A stretch of DNA of 64,000 bases from Pseudomonas fulva 12-X. Its GTDB lineage: Bacteria; Pseudomonadota; Gammaproteobacteria; Pseudomonadales; Pseudomonadaceae. The position numbers and the translations under genes were made by a program. The notes below the pieces were generated by a model, which ran no database searches, was not told where the DNA came from, and saw only the letters and a list, made by a program, of their open reading frames with translations. The stretch is from positions 3,487,001-3,551,000 of the forward strand of contig NC_015556.1 in NCBI RefSeq assembly GCF_000213805.1, read 5' to 3'. Below, in pieces: positions 1 through 9,253 of the stretch; position 1 is the stretch's first letter, and every line of letters begins with the position of its first letter.

Positions 1-620
1 TGACCGTTGCCGATAAATCCCCGATGCGCCGACAGCGGCGACGGGTGCGGCGAGCGCAGCACCAGGTGCTTGCTGGTGTCGATCAGGCGCTCCTTGCTCT
101 GCGCATGGGCGCCCCACAGCAGAAACACCAGATGCGGGCGCTGCTCGCTGACCACCGAGATGATCCGGTCCGTGAACGGTTGCCAGCCCTTGGCGGCGTG
201 GGAGCCAGCGTTGGCGCGCTCTACGGTGAGCGAGGTGTTGAGCAGCAGCACGCCCTGCTCCGCCCAGGACTGCAGGTAGCCGTGGTTGGGAATGTCGATA
301 TTCAGGTCGCGCTTGAGTTCTTTGTAGATGTTCACCAGCGACGGCGGCGTGGCCACGCCCGGCTGCACCGAGAAACACAGGCCGTGGGCCTGGCCGGGGC
401 CGTGGTAAGGGTCCTGGCCGATGATCACCACCTTGACCTGATCCAGCGGCGTGGAATCCAGGGCGTTGAAGATCAGCGGACCCGGCGGATAGATTTCCTT
501 GCCGGCGGCCTTTTCCTGACGCAGGAAATCGCCCAGGGCGATCATGTAGGGCTTGTCGAACTCGTCGTGAAGCGCCTGCTTCCAACTGGCCTCCAGCTTG
601 ACCTTGTCTGCGGCGGACAT
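1..620 (-). CDS. ung: Uracil-DNA glycosylase, partial (C-terminus cut by window edge)
   Basis: Family 1 uracil-DNA glycosylase, which removes uracil from DNA in base-excision repair. The reading frame starts at the ATG whose complement is at 618-620 and runs off the left edge, so about 206 residues are visible and the C-terminus is missing. Visible family motifs are [13 protein letters not shown] (the water-activating Asp loop), [18 protein letters not shown], and the DNA-intercalation loop [13 protein letters not shown] with its catalytic His. It is transcribed divergently from the binding-protein gene at 811. Nothing odd is seen other than the truncation. Identity is certain from the motifs. 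Confidence 0.96.
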   Translation of the reverse strand, partial: MSAADKVKLEASWKQALHDEFDKPYMIALGDFLRQEKAAGKEIYPPGPLIFNALDSTPLDQVKVVIIGQDPYHGPGQAHGLCFSVQPGVATPPSLVNIYKELKRDLNIDIPNHGYLQSWAEQGVLLLNTSLTVERANAGSHAAKGWQPFTDRIISVVSEQRPHLVFLLWGAHAQSKERLIDTSKHLVLRSPHPSPLSAHRGFIGNG

Positions 621-810
621 GCCTGCTCCCGGTAATCAGTGAAGTCGGCACGCTAGAGAAGCGCCCCTGGCAAGTCAAGGCAGCGGCTGATGGGGATTAT
701 GCGAAATGGTTGGCAGCGCCGCCTTCTTAGACCAAAAGTGAATCACACGGGCAGCTCAGAAAAGCGTAAAACGGAGCGGCCAACCGCATAATAAAAACAA
801 GGACTGCACC

Positions 811-2058
811 ATGAAGCGACTCCTCGCGTTTCTCGCCCTGTGCACGGCCGCCAGCGCCTGCGTACAGGCTGCCGACCCCATTACCCTGGGCCTCAGCTAC
901 CCCCGCACCGGCAGCTACAAGGAAGAAGGCCTGGCGCAGATGCGCGGCGCCCTGCTCGCCATCGATGAAATCAACGCCCAGGGCGGCGTGCTGGGCCGCA
1001 GCCTGCGCCTGTCCAGCCTGGACGACGCCTCGAAGCCAGACAAAGCAGTGCGCAACGTCGACAAACTGGCCAAGGAAGGTGCGGCCATGCTGTTCGGAGG
1101 CGCCTCCAGCGCAGTCGCCATCGCCGCTGGCAAACGCGCAGCGCAGCTCGACCTGCTGTACTTCGGCACGCTCACCTACTCCAACGACACCACTGGCAAG
1201 GACGGCCACCGGCACATGTTCCGCGAGTGCAACAACGCGTGGATGAGCGCCCAGGTACTGGGCCAGTACCTCAACAAACAGTTGCCGGGTAAACGCTATT
1301 TCTACGTCACGGCCGACTACACCTGGGGCCATACCACCGAGAGTTCGCTGCGCCAGACCACCAATACCCAGGACGCCGCCCAGCACGCCGGCCTCAAGGT
1401 ACCGTTCCCCGGGGCAAGTCTGGCCGACTACCACAACGCCCTGACCCAGGCCGCGGCCAGCAATGCCGACGTTTTGGCCCTGGTGCTGTTCGGCGAAGAC
1501 CTGGTGCGGGCGATGCGTATCGCCAAGGACCTAAGCCTTACCTCGCGCATGCAGATCGTCGCACCCAACCTGACCCAGAGCATCGTCGAGCAGGCAGGCC
1601 CTGGCCTGATGGAAGGCGTGGTCGGCACCGAACCCTGGACCTGGCGCGTGCCCGCGCTGGAAAACTCGGAAGCCGGCAAGGCCTTCGTCAAGACCTACAG
1701 CGAACGCTACGCCATGTACCCTTCCAGCTCCGCCGCCTCGGCCTACAGCATCGTCCAGCAATGGGCGGATGCGGCCAAACGTGCCAACAGCCTGGACAGC
1801 GAAGCGTTGATCAAGGCCCTCGAAGGCCACAGCTACACGCTGCTCAAGGATCGCCAGCAATGGCGCAGCTTCGATCACCAGAACCTGCAGACGGTCTACG
1901 CGGTAAAAGTGAAACCGCGCGCCGAGGTGCTCAAGGACCCGCTCAAACAGGATTATTTCGAGATCGTCGAACGCCTGGATGGCAGCACCGCCCTGCCCGA
2001 TCTGGCCACCTGGCAGGCCGAGCGGCGCAACGCGGGGCAGCCTTTGGCGCTACAGTAA
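811..2058 (+). CDS. Branched-chain amino acid-type ABC transporter substrate-binding protein (orphan)
   Basis: Predicted periplasmic solute-binding protein of 415 residues, of the type I fold used by LivJ/LivK-like proteins. An AAGGA ribosome site precedes the ATG. The first ~20 residues form a signal peptide (basic MKR, hydrophobic core, AQAAD-type cleavage region). The mature start, ITLGLSYPRTGSY, and the following GALLAIDEINAQGGVLG segment are characteristic of this family. FGGASSAVAIA and Y-F-Y-V-T-A-D-Y-T-W-G match the ligand-cleft strands. No permease or ATPase gene is adjacent. Instead two crotonase-family enzymes follow in the same direction, 27 bp downstream. The ligand is unknown; a branched-chain or carboxylic compound feeding the downstream catabolism is an inference only. 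Confidence 0.85.
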   Translation: MKRLLAFLALCTAASACVQAADPITLGLSYPRTGSYKEEGLAQMRGALLAIDEINAQGGVLGRSLRLSSLDDASKPDKAVRNVDKLAKEGAAMLFGGASSAVAIAAGKRAAQLDLLYFGTLTYSNDTTGKDGHRHMFRECNNAWMSAQVLGQYLNKQLPGKRYFYVTADYTWGHTTESSLRQTTNTQDAAQHAGLKVPFPGASLADYHNALTQAAASNADVLALVLFGEDLVRAMRIAKDLSLTSRMQIVAPNLTQSIVEQAGPGLMEGVVGTEPWTWRVPALENSEAGKAFVKTYSERYAMYPSSSAASAYSIVQQWADAAKRANSLDSEALIKALEGHSYTLLKDRQQWRSFDHQNLQTVYAVKVKPRAEVLKDPLKQDYFEIVERLDGSTALPDLATWQAERRNAGQPLALQ

Positions 2059-2085
2059 AGACTCCACAGTTGAAGAGGACACCCC

Positions 2086-2904
2086 ATGAGTACGGCACTG
2101 GAACCCTACAAACCCGGGATCTTCGATCTGACCCACAAGCTCACCGTGGAAAAGCACGGGCACACCGCGCTGATCACCATCAACAACCCGCCTGCCAACA
2201 CCTGGGACCGGGAATCGTTGATCGGCCTCAAGCAGCTGATCGATCACCTGGACCGTGACGACGACATCTATGCCCTGGTGATCACCGGCCAGGGCGGTAA
2301 GTTCTTCTCCGCCGGAGCCGACCTGAAACTGTTCGCCGATGGCGACAAGGCTCGCGCCCGGGAAATGGCTAGCCGCTTTGGCGAGGCCTTCGAGCGGCTA
2401 AGCGCCTTTCGCGGTGTATCCATTGCCGCCATCAACGGCTACGCCATGGGCGGCGGCCTGGAATGTGCCCTGGCCTGCGACATTCGCATCGCCGAACGCC
2501 AGGCCATGATGGCCTTGCCAGAGGCTAGCGTGGGTCTGTTGCCTTGCGCCGGCGGCACCCAGAACCTGCCCTGGCTGGTCGGCGAAGGCTGGGCCAAACG
2601 GATGATTCTCTGCGGCGAACGGGTCGATGCCGACACCGCGTTACGCATCGGCCTGGTGGAGCAGGTCGTCGACACCGGCGAAGCCCGCGGCCATGCCCTG
2701 CTGCTGGCCGCCAAGGTCGCCAGCCAGAGTCCGGTTGCGGTACGCGCCATCAAACCGCTGATTCAGGGCGCCCGCGAACGCGCGCCGTCCACCTGGCTGC
2801 CTGCCGAACGCGAGCGTTTCGTCGACCTGTTCGACGCCGCCGATACGCGCGAAGGGGTCAACGCCTTCCTGGAAAAACGTACGGCCCACTGGCGCAACCA
2901 GTGA
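2086..2904 (+). CDS. Enoyl-CoA hydratase/isomerase family protein
   Basis: Crotonase-fold enzyme of 272 residues, probably cytoplasmic, predicted to hydrate a 2-enoyl-CoA. GAGGA lies about 8 bases before the ATG. The oxyanion-hole segment SAGADLK is present. Both catalytic glutamates of hydratases are present in context: GGGLECALACD (equivalent to Glu144 of rat crotonase) and LPEASVGLLPCAGGTQ (equivalent to Glu164). An N-terminal extension of roughly 20 residues precedes the usual start of the fold. It sits between the binding-protein gene and a second crotonase-family gene at 2936, all in one direction with short gaps, so a three-gene transcript is likely. Substrate chain length cannot be read from sequence. 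Confidence 0.88.
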   Translation: MSTALEPYKPGIFDLTHKLTVEKHGHTALITINNPPANTWDRESLIGLKQLIDHLDRDDDIYALVITGQGGKFFSAGADLKLFADGDKARAREMASRFGEAFERLSAFRGVSIAAINGYAMGGGLECALACDIRIAERQAMMALPEASVGLLPCAGGTQNLPWLVGEGWAKRMILCGERVDADTALRIGLVEQVVDTGEARGHALLLAAKVASQSPVAVRAIKPLIQGARERAPSTWLPAERERFVDLFDAADTREGVNAFLEKRTAHWRNQ

Positions 2905-2935
2905 TCCTTACCGGCAACTGCCTTTGGAACTGCAC

Positions 2936-4036
2936 ATGAATGTCACCTTTGAAGAACGGGCCAGCCTGCACGGATATCGCATAGGCATTGCCAGCCTGGA
3001 CGCGCCGGCGAGCCTCAACGCCCTGTCGCTACCGATGATCGACGCCCTGCAGGATCGCCTGCGCGCCTGGGCCGAAGATGCCGACATCGCCTGCGTGCTG
3101 CTTCGCGGCAACGGCAGCAAGGCGTTCTGCGCCGGCGGCGATGTGGTGCAACTGGCCAAGAAGTGTCTGGCCAGCCCCGGCGAAGCGCCCGAACTCGCCG
3201 AACGTTTTTTCGCACGTGAGTACCGCCTCGATCACTACCTGCACACCTACCCGAAACCGCTGATCTGCTGGGCACACGGCCATGTATTGGGCGGCGGCAT
3301 GGGGCTGCTGCAGGGCGCTGGCATTCGCATCGTTACGCCGAGCAGCCGCCTGGCCATGCCGGAGATCAGCATCGGCCTGTTCCCGGATGTCGGCGGCAGC
3401 CACTTTCTGTCGCGCCTGCCTGGCAAGCTGGGGCTGTTCTTCGGGCTGACCGCCAGCCCGCTGAACGCCCGTGATGCCCTGGATTTGAACCTGGCCGATC
3501 GCTTTCTGCTCGACACCCAGCAGGACGCACTGATCGACGGGCTGATTCAACTCAACTGGCGCGAACAGCCGGACCTGCAGCTGCACAGCCTGCTCAAAGC
3601 ATTGGAGCAGCAGGCCCGCAGCGAGCTGCCCGCTGCACAGTGGCTACCGCGCCGCGAGCGACTCGACGCGTTGCTCGACCAGGCCACCCTGCCGCTGAGC
3701 TGGCAGGCTCTGGCCAGCCTGGAGAACGACGAAGACGCCCTGCTGGCAAAAGCGGCCAAGACCATGCTCGGCGGCAGCCCGTTGACCGGCCACCTGGTAT
3801 GGGGACAGATCAGGCGCGCGCGGCACCTGTCATTGGCGCAGGTTTTTCAGATGGAATACGGCATGAGCCTGAACTGCTGCCGTCACCCGGAGTTCGCCGA
3901 GGGCGTACGCGCCCGGCTGATCGACAAGGATCACGCCCCGCACTGGCATTGGCCGGACGTGAATCAGGTGCCGGAGCAGGTGATCGCCGCGCATTTCGCG
4001 CCGCTCGACGATCACCCCTTGGCCGATCTGGCCTGA
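2936..4036 (+). CDS. Enoyl-CoA hydratase/3-hydroxyisobutyryl-CoA hydrolase family protein
   Basis: Crotonase-family protein of 366 residues whose length and C-terminal half match 3-hydroxyisobutyryl-CoA hydrolases of valine degradation, not short hydratases. Visible motifs are FCAGGDV (oxyanion hole), HGHVLGGGMGLLQGA and MPEISIGLFPDVGGS with the conserved Glu and Asp. The C-terminal EYGMSLNCCRHPEFAEGVRA segment is typical of the hydrolase subgroup (R-x-x-DFxEGVRA in homologues). I place the start at the ATG at 2936, which has GGA 7 bases upstream; a TTG at 2924 would add four residues but lacks a ribosome site. The gene converges on lapC with only 4 bp between the stops and no visible terminator. 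Some homologues are annotated only as enoyl-CoA hydratase. Confidence 0.87.
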   Translation: MNVTFEERASLHGYRIGIASLDAPASLNALSLPMIDALQDRLRAWAEDADIACVLLRGNGSKAFCAGGDVVQLAKKCLASPGEAPELAERFFAREYRLDHYLHTYPKPLICWAHGHVLGGGMGLLQGAGIRIVTPSSRLAMPEISIGLFPDVGGSHFLSRLPGKLGLFFGLTASPLNARDALDLNLADRFLLDTQQDALIDGLIQLNWREQPDLQLHSLLKALEQQARSELPAAQWLPRRERLDALLDQATLPLSWQALASLENDEDALLAKAAKTMLGGSPLTGHLVWGQIRRARHLSLAQVFQMEYGMSLNCCRHPEFAEGVRARLIDKDHAPHWHWPDVNQVPEQVIAAHFAPLDDHPLADLA

Positions 4037-4040
4037 CCGA

Positions 4041-5414
4041 TCAGCGCTCGCGCAGCGCCTCGGCGCGAGCGCGAATGATCGGTTTGAGCAGATAGCTGAG
4101 TACGCTCTTCTTGCCAGTGATGATGTCGACCGAGGTGACCATCCCGGGAATGATCAGCAGCGGGTGTTCCTCGGTGCCGAGGTGACTTTTCTCGGTGCGC
4201 AGCTTGATCACGTAGAAGCTGTTGCCTTCCTCGTCGGTCACGGTATCCGCGCCGATCTGTTCCAGCTTGGCCTTCAGGCCGCCGTAGATCGTGTAGTCGT
4301 AGGCGGTGAACTTGACCACCGCTTCTTGCCCCGGATGCAGGAAGGCGATGTCCTGCGGACGAATGCGCGCCTCGACCAGAATGGTGTCGTCGATGGGTAC
4401 GATTTCCACCATGTCGCTGCCCGGCTGGATCACCCCGCCGATGGTGTTGACCAGCAGCTGCTTGACGATGCCCCGCACTGGCGAAGTGACCAGGGTGCGG
4501 TTGACCCGATCTTCGAGCGCCTTGCCGGTGGATTCGATCTTGCTCAGATCGGTGCGCACCTCGTTGAGCTGAGTCAGCGCTTCGCTGCGGAAACGCCCGC
4601 GGGTTTCATCGATCTTGCGCTCCACTTCCTTGATCGCTGCTTCGGCACGGGGAATTGCCAGGCCGGTGGCCTCCAGTTGACCGCGGGCTTCCACCTCGGC
4701 GCGTTTGAGGCGCAGCACCTCGACCGGCGACACGGCGCCTTCGGCCACCAGCGGCTCGGACATGCGGATTTCCTGGCGCAGCAACTCCAGGCTGTTACGG
4801 AACTGGCCCTGCTTGGAGGCGTATTCACGCACTTCCTGGCGACGCTGTGTCAACTGTTCCTGCAGGCCAGCGATTTCGTCCTGCAGCTGTTGCTGACGGC
4901 TGAGGAACAACGCCCTTTCGCTCTGCGCCAGACCCGGTGCCTTGGCGGCGATATCCTCGGGAATGGCCAGCTCGCGCCCTTCCACTTCGGCGCTGAGGCG
5001 CTCGACGCGCATGGCCAGAGACAGGCGATCAGCCTCGGTCTCGCCCACATTCGACGCAAAGCGCGTGTCATCCAGGCGCAGCAACGGCGTGCCTGCCTCG
5101 ACCACCTGCCCTTCATGGACGAACAACTCGGAAACGATGCCGCCTTCCAGGTTCTGGATCTTCTGCACCCGCGACGACGGAATGGCTTTGCCGTCACCGC
5201 GGGTGACTTCGTCGACCTCGGCGAAGTTGGCCCACAGCAGGCAGAACACCACGAAGGCGATGATGCCCCACAGGGTCAGACGCATGACCCGCGGCGCATC
5301 CTCGATGAGCGCCTTGCGCACCTCGGGCAGCGGCTCGTCGCCCACTTCGTCACGGGGGCCGAAATACGAGGCGGCAGCGCGGTAGAAGCGCTGCAAGGAA
5401 TCCTTAACTGACAC
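4041..5414 (-). CDS. lapC: Type I secretion membrane-fusion protein, HlyD family (LapC-like)
   Basis: Periplasmic adaptor of 457 residues that joins the inner-membrane ABC exporter LapB to the outer-membrane channel LapE for export of LapA. It has a cytoplasmic N-terminus, one transmembrane helix at about residues 47-67 (LWGIIAFVVFCLLWA), a split biotinyl/lipoyl hairpin (DGKAIPSSRVQKIQNLEGGIV and ...VRGIVKQLLVNTIGGVI), a long coiled coil between them (about residues 150-290), and a beta-barrel with the HlyD signature segment RIRPQDIAFLHPGQ. Start is GTG with AAGGGG upstream, overlapping the end of lapB by 11 bp, which suggests translational coupling. It is the last gene of lapE-lapB-lapC. Confidence 0.94.
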   Translation of the reverse strand: MSVKDSLQRFYRAAASYFGPRDEVGDEPLPEVRKALIEDAPRVMRLTLWGIIAFVVFCLLWANFAEVDEVTRGDGKAIPSSRVQKIQNLEGGIVSELFVHEGQVVEAGTPLLRLDDTRFASNVGETEADRLSLAMRVERLSAEVEGRELAIPEDIAAKAPGLAQSERALFLSRQQQLQDEIAGLQEQLTQRRQEVREYASKQGQFRNSLELLRQEIRMSEPLVAEGAVSPVEVLRLKRAEVEARGQLEATGLAIPRAEAAIKEVERKIDETRGRFRSEALTQLNEVRTDLSKIESTGKALEDRVNRTLVTSPVRGIVKQLLVNTIGGVIQPGSDMVEIVPIDDTILVEARIRPQDIAFLHPGQEAVVKFTAYDYTIYGGLKAKLEQIGADTVTDEEGNSFYVIKLRTEKSHLGTEEHPLLIIPGMVTSVDIITGKKSVLSYLLKPIIRARAEALRER

Positions 5415-7560
5415 TGATCTGCCCCTTCTTCAACGCCTCCATGACGCTCTCTTTCGGGCCATCGGCGATGATCCGGCCACGGTCGACAATGACCAGACGT
5501 TCCACCAGGCTCAGCATCGAAGCGCGGTGAGTGACCAACAGCAGCGTCTTGTTCTTGCTGATGGCAGCCAGGCGCTGCTTGAGGCGCTCCTCGCCGGTGT
5601 TGTCCATCGCACTGGTGGGCTCGTCGAGCAGCAGGATCGGCGGATCCAGCAAAAGTGCCCTGGCCAGAGCCACGTTCTGGCGCTGACCGCCAGACAGATT
5701 CTGGCCGCGCTCTCCTACCTGCAACTCGTAGCCGTTGGGGTGCAGCCGGGCGAACTCATGCACGCCGGCCAGTTCGGCGGCTTGCAGCACCAGTTCGTCT
5801 TCGACGTATCGTGCGCCCGATATCAGGTTGTCACGCAGGGTACCGGCAAACAGCTGAATGTCCTGGGGCACGTAGCCGATGTTATAGCGCACGTCGCTGA
5901 CATCCAGCTGACGCACATCGATACCGTCGACCAGAAGGCTGCCAGCATCAGCCTGGTAAAGCCCGACGATCAGCTTGGCCAGCGAACTCTTGCCGGAGCC
6001 GCTGCGGCCGATGATGCCGACCTTCTCGCCAGGTCGGATCACCAGGTTGATGCTTTGCAGAGCTGCCTGCTGCTGGTCCGGGTAGTGGAAATCCAGCTGG
6101 CGGAATTCGATACCGCCCTGCAGCGTCTGGCGCTTGAGCGGACGCTCGTCGGCCTGGCGTTCCTGGGGCAGCTCCATCATCTGGTTGACCGAGTCCAGGG
6201 TCACACGCGCCTGCTGGTAGCGGATCAGCAAACCGGACACCTGAGCCAGCGGGCCGAGCGCCCGAGAGCTCAACATGTAACAGGCGATCAGGCCGCCCAT
6301 GCTCAGATTGCCAGCGATGATCTGATACACGCCCAGCACGATGATCACCACACCGGCGAGCTGCTGCAGCAGCAGCGTCGAGTTCATCGCCAGGCTCGAC
6401 AGCATGCGCGCCTTCAGCTCGAAGCGGCCCAGGGTGCCAATGGTCTGCTCCCAGATGTACTGGCGCTCGCTTTCGGCATTGTTGACCTTGACCGCATCCA
6501 GCCCGGCCAGGCTCTCGATCAGCCCGGACTGGCGCTCGGAGGCCAGGGCCATGCTGCGCTCCATGGTCTTGGCCAGGGGTTTCTGCAGCGCCCAGCCGAT
6601 CAGCGCGACCAGCGGGAAGGCCAGGATGGGAATCCACACCAGATGCCCGCCCAGGTAGGCGATGACCGCCAGAATCAGGATGGTGAACGGCAAGTCGATG
6701 ACGCTGGCCAGCGTCAGCGAGGCGAGGAAATCGCGCAGGCTCTGAAACTCATGAATGTTCTGGGCGAAGCTGCCGACCCGCGCCGGGCGATGCTTCATCG
6801 CCATGCCGACGATGCGCTCGAACAGGGTGGCCGAGATGATCATGTCGGTTTTCTTGCCGGCCAGATCCAGGCACAACCCACGCAATGTTTTCAGCAGCAG
6901 ATCGAAGATGAACACCCCGCTGATGCCGATGGCCAGCACCCAGAGCGTTGCTTCGGCCTGGTTGGGGACCACGCGGTCGTAGACGTTCATCACGAACAGT
7001 GGGGTGACCAGGCCGATCAGGTTGATCAGCAGGCTCGCTGCCACGGCATCGACATACAGCCAGCGTGAACGCTTGAGAGTGTCACGGAACCAGGAACTGG
7101 CCCGCGGGACCAATTCGCCACGGGTGAAGTCGAACTTGTGCTGGGGCTGGGCGAAGAACACGCGGCCGCTGTAGTCCTCGGCCAGGGTCTCGATACTGAC
7201 CCGCACCTCGCCGCCTTCGGTTTCGCTGGGCATGATGCGCGCCTGCCCATCGGCCTCCCAGCCAAGCAACAGCGCACTACGCCCGTCGCGCAACAGCAAT
7301 AGCGCGGGCAAAGCCAGCTCGGGGATCTTGTCCAAGTTGCGGCGCAGCCAGCGCCCCTGCAGACCGGCGCGGGCGGCTGCCCGCGGCAGCAATTCGGCAC
7401 TCAGGCGTTGCTTGGGCAGCGGCAGCCCGGCGGTGAGCATGGCTCGGCTGACGGACTTCTGATGCAGACTGCACAACGACAGCAAACTATCCAGCAGAGG
7501 GTCGTCGTAACGGTCACGTGGATCATTACGGGGCTGGGATGGATCCGGTTCTACTGCCAC
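5404..7560 (-). CDS. lapB: Type I secretion ABC permease/ATPase (LapB-like)
   Basis: Inner-membrane exporter of 718 residues that powers secretion of the giant adhesin. The order is an N-terminal C39-peptidase-like domain (about 20-150) used in RTX exporters for substrate docking and not cleavage, six transmembrane helices (about 165-445), and an ABC ATPase. The ATPase has Walker A GRSGSGKSS, Q-loop YVPQDIQLF, signature LSGGQRQ, Walker B ILLLDEPTSAMD and H-loop THR. The start is GTG, 32 bp downstream of lapE. No adjacent peptidase substrate with a GG leader is seen, consistent with a degenerate C39-like domain. Identification as LapB rests on these domains plus adjacency to lapA, lapC and lapE. 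Confidence 0.95.
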   Translation of the reverse strand: MAVEPDPSQPRNDPRDRYDDPLLDSLLSLCSLHQKSVSRAMLTAGLPLPKQRLSAELLPRAAARAGLQGRWLRRNLDKIPELALPALLLLRDGRSALLLGWEADGQARIMPSETEGGEVRVSIETLAEDYSGRVFFAQPQHKFDFTRGELVPRASSWFRDTLKRSRWLYVDAVAASLLINLIGLVTPLFVMNVYDRVVPNQAEATLWVLAIGISGVFIFDLLLKTLRGLCLDLAGKKTDMIISATLFERIVGMAMKHRPARVGSFAQNIHEFQSLRDFLASLTLASVIDLPFTILILAVIAYLGGHLVWIPILAFPLVALIGWALQKPLAKTMERSMALASERQSGLIESLAGLDAVKVNNAESERQYIWEQTIGTLGRFELKARMLSSLAMNSTLLLQQLAGVVIIVLGVYQIIAGNLSMGGLIACYMLSSRALGPLAQVSGLLIRYQQARVTLDSVNQMMELPQERQADERPLKRQTLQGGIEFRQLDFHYPDQQQAALQSINLVIRPGEKVGIIGRSGSGKSSLAKLIVGLYQADAGSLLVDGIDVRQLDVSDVRYNIGYVPQDIQLFAGTLRDNLISGARYVEDELVLQAAELAGVHEFARLHPNGYELQVGERGQNLSGGQRQNVALARALLLDPPILLLDEPTSAMDNTGEERLKQRLAAISKNKTLLLVTHRASMLSLVERLVIVDRGRIIADGPKESVMEALKKGQISVS

Positions 7561-7592
7561 TGCACATTTACCCTTACCTAAAAAACCGAACT

Positions 7593-8939
7593 CTAGTTCA
7601 TGTTGGGCAGTTGCACATTAGTCTTCACGGTATCCAGCGGCACGGAAGCCATCGGCGCGGCGATTCCCTGGCTCTTGAGCAGCGTGCCGGTGGTCGCCTT
7701 GATGCGGTAATGGGTGAACAGTTCGGTGAAGCGCACTTCCTGCAGGCGACGGGCGGCAGTGAAGTATTCGTTTTCACTGTCCAGCAGATCCAGCAAGGTA
7801 CGCTCGCCGAGGCCGAACTGCTTCTGGTAGGAATCACGCACGCGGGAGCTGTGGTCGACATACTGCTGGGCGATCGGCAATTGCGCGCGGGCGTTCTGCA
7901 GCGCGTTCCAGGCCAGGCCGACTTCTTCGTTGAGCACGCGCAATGCGTTGTTACGAATGTCCATGGCCTGGTTACTCAGGTAAGCCTTGGAGCGAACGTT
8001 AGCGCTGTCGCTGCCACCTGCGTACAGGTTGTAGCGCATGCGCAGCATGGCCTGCCATTCCTTGTTCTCACCCTCCACGCCATCGACGTTGTTGTTGAGG
8101 CCCGTGGACACTTCCGCATCGAAACGCGGGTAGTAGGTACTCTTCGCCGCAGCGTACTGCGCCTCGGTCGCCTTCACGTCGGCTTCGGCCGAGCTGATGT
8201 TGGGGTTGTTGGCCAGCAGCTCGTCACGGGCAGCCGTCAGGCTCTCGGGCAGGTGCACGCCCATGCTGTCCGGCATGCTCAGGTCGGCCGGCTCGCGGCC
8301 TACCACGCTCAGAAAGGTAACCTGGGCATCAGCCAGGTTGGTCTGCTCGGTCAGCAGGTTGTTGCGGGCCTGCGCCAAACGCGCCTCGGCCTGATCCAGG
8401 TCGGCCATACGGCCCACACCGCGTTCGCTGCGCAGGGAAATCTGATCGTAGATGCGTTCGTGGCTACGCAGGTTCTCTTCGGCCAGGCGCGCCATCTCCT
8501 GGCGCTGCAGTACATCCAGATAGACCTGGGCGACTTGCAGTGCGGTGCGCTCGGAGTTGGCCAACAGCGCGTAAGCGCGGGCGTTGACGGTGGCGCGTTG
8601 ACGCGCCACCTCGTTGCGGGTCGCGAAACCGTCGAACAGCATCTGCTGGACACTCAGGCTGGATTCGGAGCGGTTGAGCGTGCGGTAGCCGCGGTCATTA
8701 CTGGCGCGAGTGCTGTTGTTTTCCGTGCCTTCCCGGCCGTAACCGGCCTGCACGTCGACGCGCGGCAGATAGCCTGCCCGCGCCGCCTTCATGTCCTCTT
8801 CCGACGCCAACCGTGCATTGATGCCAGACTGGATTTCAGGGTGCACACTCAGGGCATTCTGCATCGCCTCGGTCAAGGTCTGCGCTTGGGCGGAAACGGA
8901 AATGGCGAGAGCGAGAGGAAGCGTGGCAATGAAGCGCAT
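7593..8939 (-). CDS. lapE: TolC-family outer-membrane channel of the adhesin exporter (LapE-like)
   Basis: Outer-membrane efflux/secretion channel of 448 residues. In LapA systems it serves both export and surface retention, because the adhesin's N-terminal plug lodges in it. It has a signal peptide (MRFIATLPLALAISVSAQAQ), then two repeats of the TolC alpha-helical barrel. Typical signatures are YLPRVDVQAGYG, LNEEVGLAWNALQNAR and LLDLLDSENEYFTAARRL. The gene heads lapE-lapB-lapC, with a 32-bp gap to lapB, and is divergent from lapA across a 314-bp intergenic region, so the channel and its cargo can be controlled from the same regulatory segment. Confidence 0.94.
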   Translation of the reverse strand: MRFIATLPLALAISVSAQAQTLTEAMQNALSVHPEIQSGINARLASEEDMKAARAGYLPRVDVQAGYGREGTENNSTRASNDRGYRTLNRSESSLSVQQMLFDGFATRNEVARQRATVNARAYALLANSERTALQVAQVYLDVLQRQEMARLAEENLRSHERIYDQISLRSERGVGRMADLDQAEARLAQARNNLLTEQTNLADAQVTFLSVVGREPADLSMPDSMGVHLPESLTAARDELLANNPNISSAEADVKATEAQYAAAKSTYYPRFDAEVSTGLNNNVDGVEGENKEWQAMLRMRYNLYAGGSDSANVRSKAYLSNQAMDIRNNALRVLNEEVGLAWNALQNARAQLPIAQQYVDHSSRVRDSYQKQFGLGERTLLDLLDSENEYFTAARRLQEVRFTELFTHYRIKATTGTLLKSQGIAAPMASVPLDTVKTNVQLPNMN

Positions 8940-9140
8940 GGTCAGTAAATTCCCTGTAAACGCCGACGTGTTTCATCGGTATGGATCAAGTCGCTGAGCA
9001 ACCGGCCGAAGACTATCATTGCCACCTGAACTTCAGAGCTTCATGGAAGACAAAAACAGCTGAAAATATCAAAGTGACATCAACGGGTGCGATTGTTTAT
9101 GATCGGACCCGAAGGGTCAATACTCTGGCGGAAGCCTTTG

Positions 9141-9154
9141 GACAATAAATTTAC
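9141..9154 (+). promoter_or_regulatory. FleQ-box-like sequence in the lapE-lapA intergenic region
   Basis: GACAATAAATTTAC matches 12 of 14 positions of GTCAATAAATTGAC, the consensus I recall for FleQ, the c-di-GMP-responsive enhancer-binding regulator of Pseudomonas. It lies 113 bp before the lapA start and about 200 bp before lapE. FleQ is known to control lapA in P. putida. The match is by eye and a single box could occur by chance in this AT-richer intergenic stretch. The rest of the 8940-9253 segment holds promoter-like AT-rich sequence (for example TATAAA near 9190) and no other gene. Confidence 0.4.
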
Positions 9155-9253
9155 GCCAAACATATGACGCCATGTTTTTAGCAGTATCCGCTATAAACCG
9201 GTATAGACACATTTCACAGGTTTGACCTCTCGCGCACGCGCATGGAGCTGTTT

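Noticed and set aside
4164..5411. 415-codon plus-strand frame opposite lapC
   Set aside because: Shadow of the coiled-coil coding region of lapC.
5404..7560. Bacteriocin-type peptidase activity of the exporter's N-terminal C39-like domain
   Set aside because: Position, adjacent lapA without a double-Gly leader, and family knowledge favour a non-cleaving docking domain.
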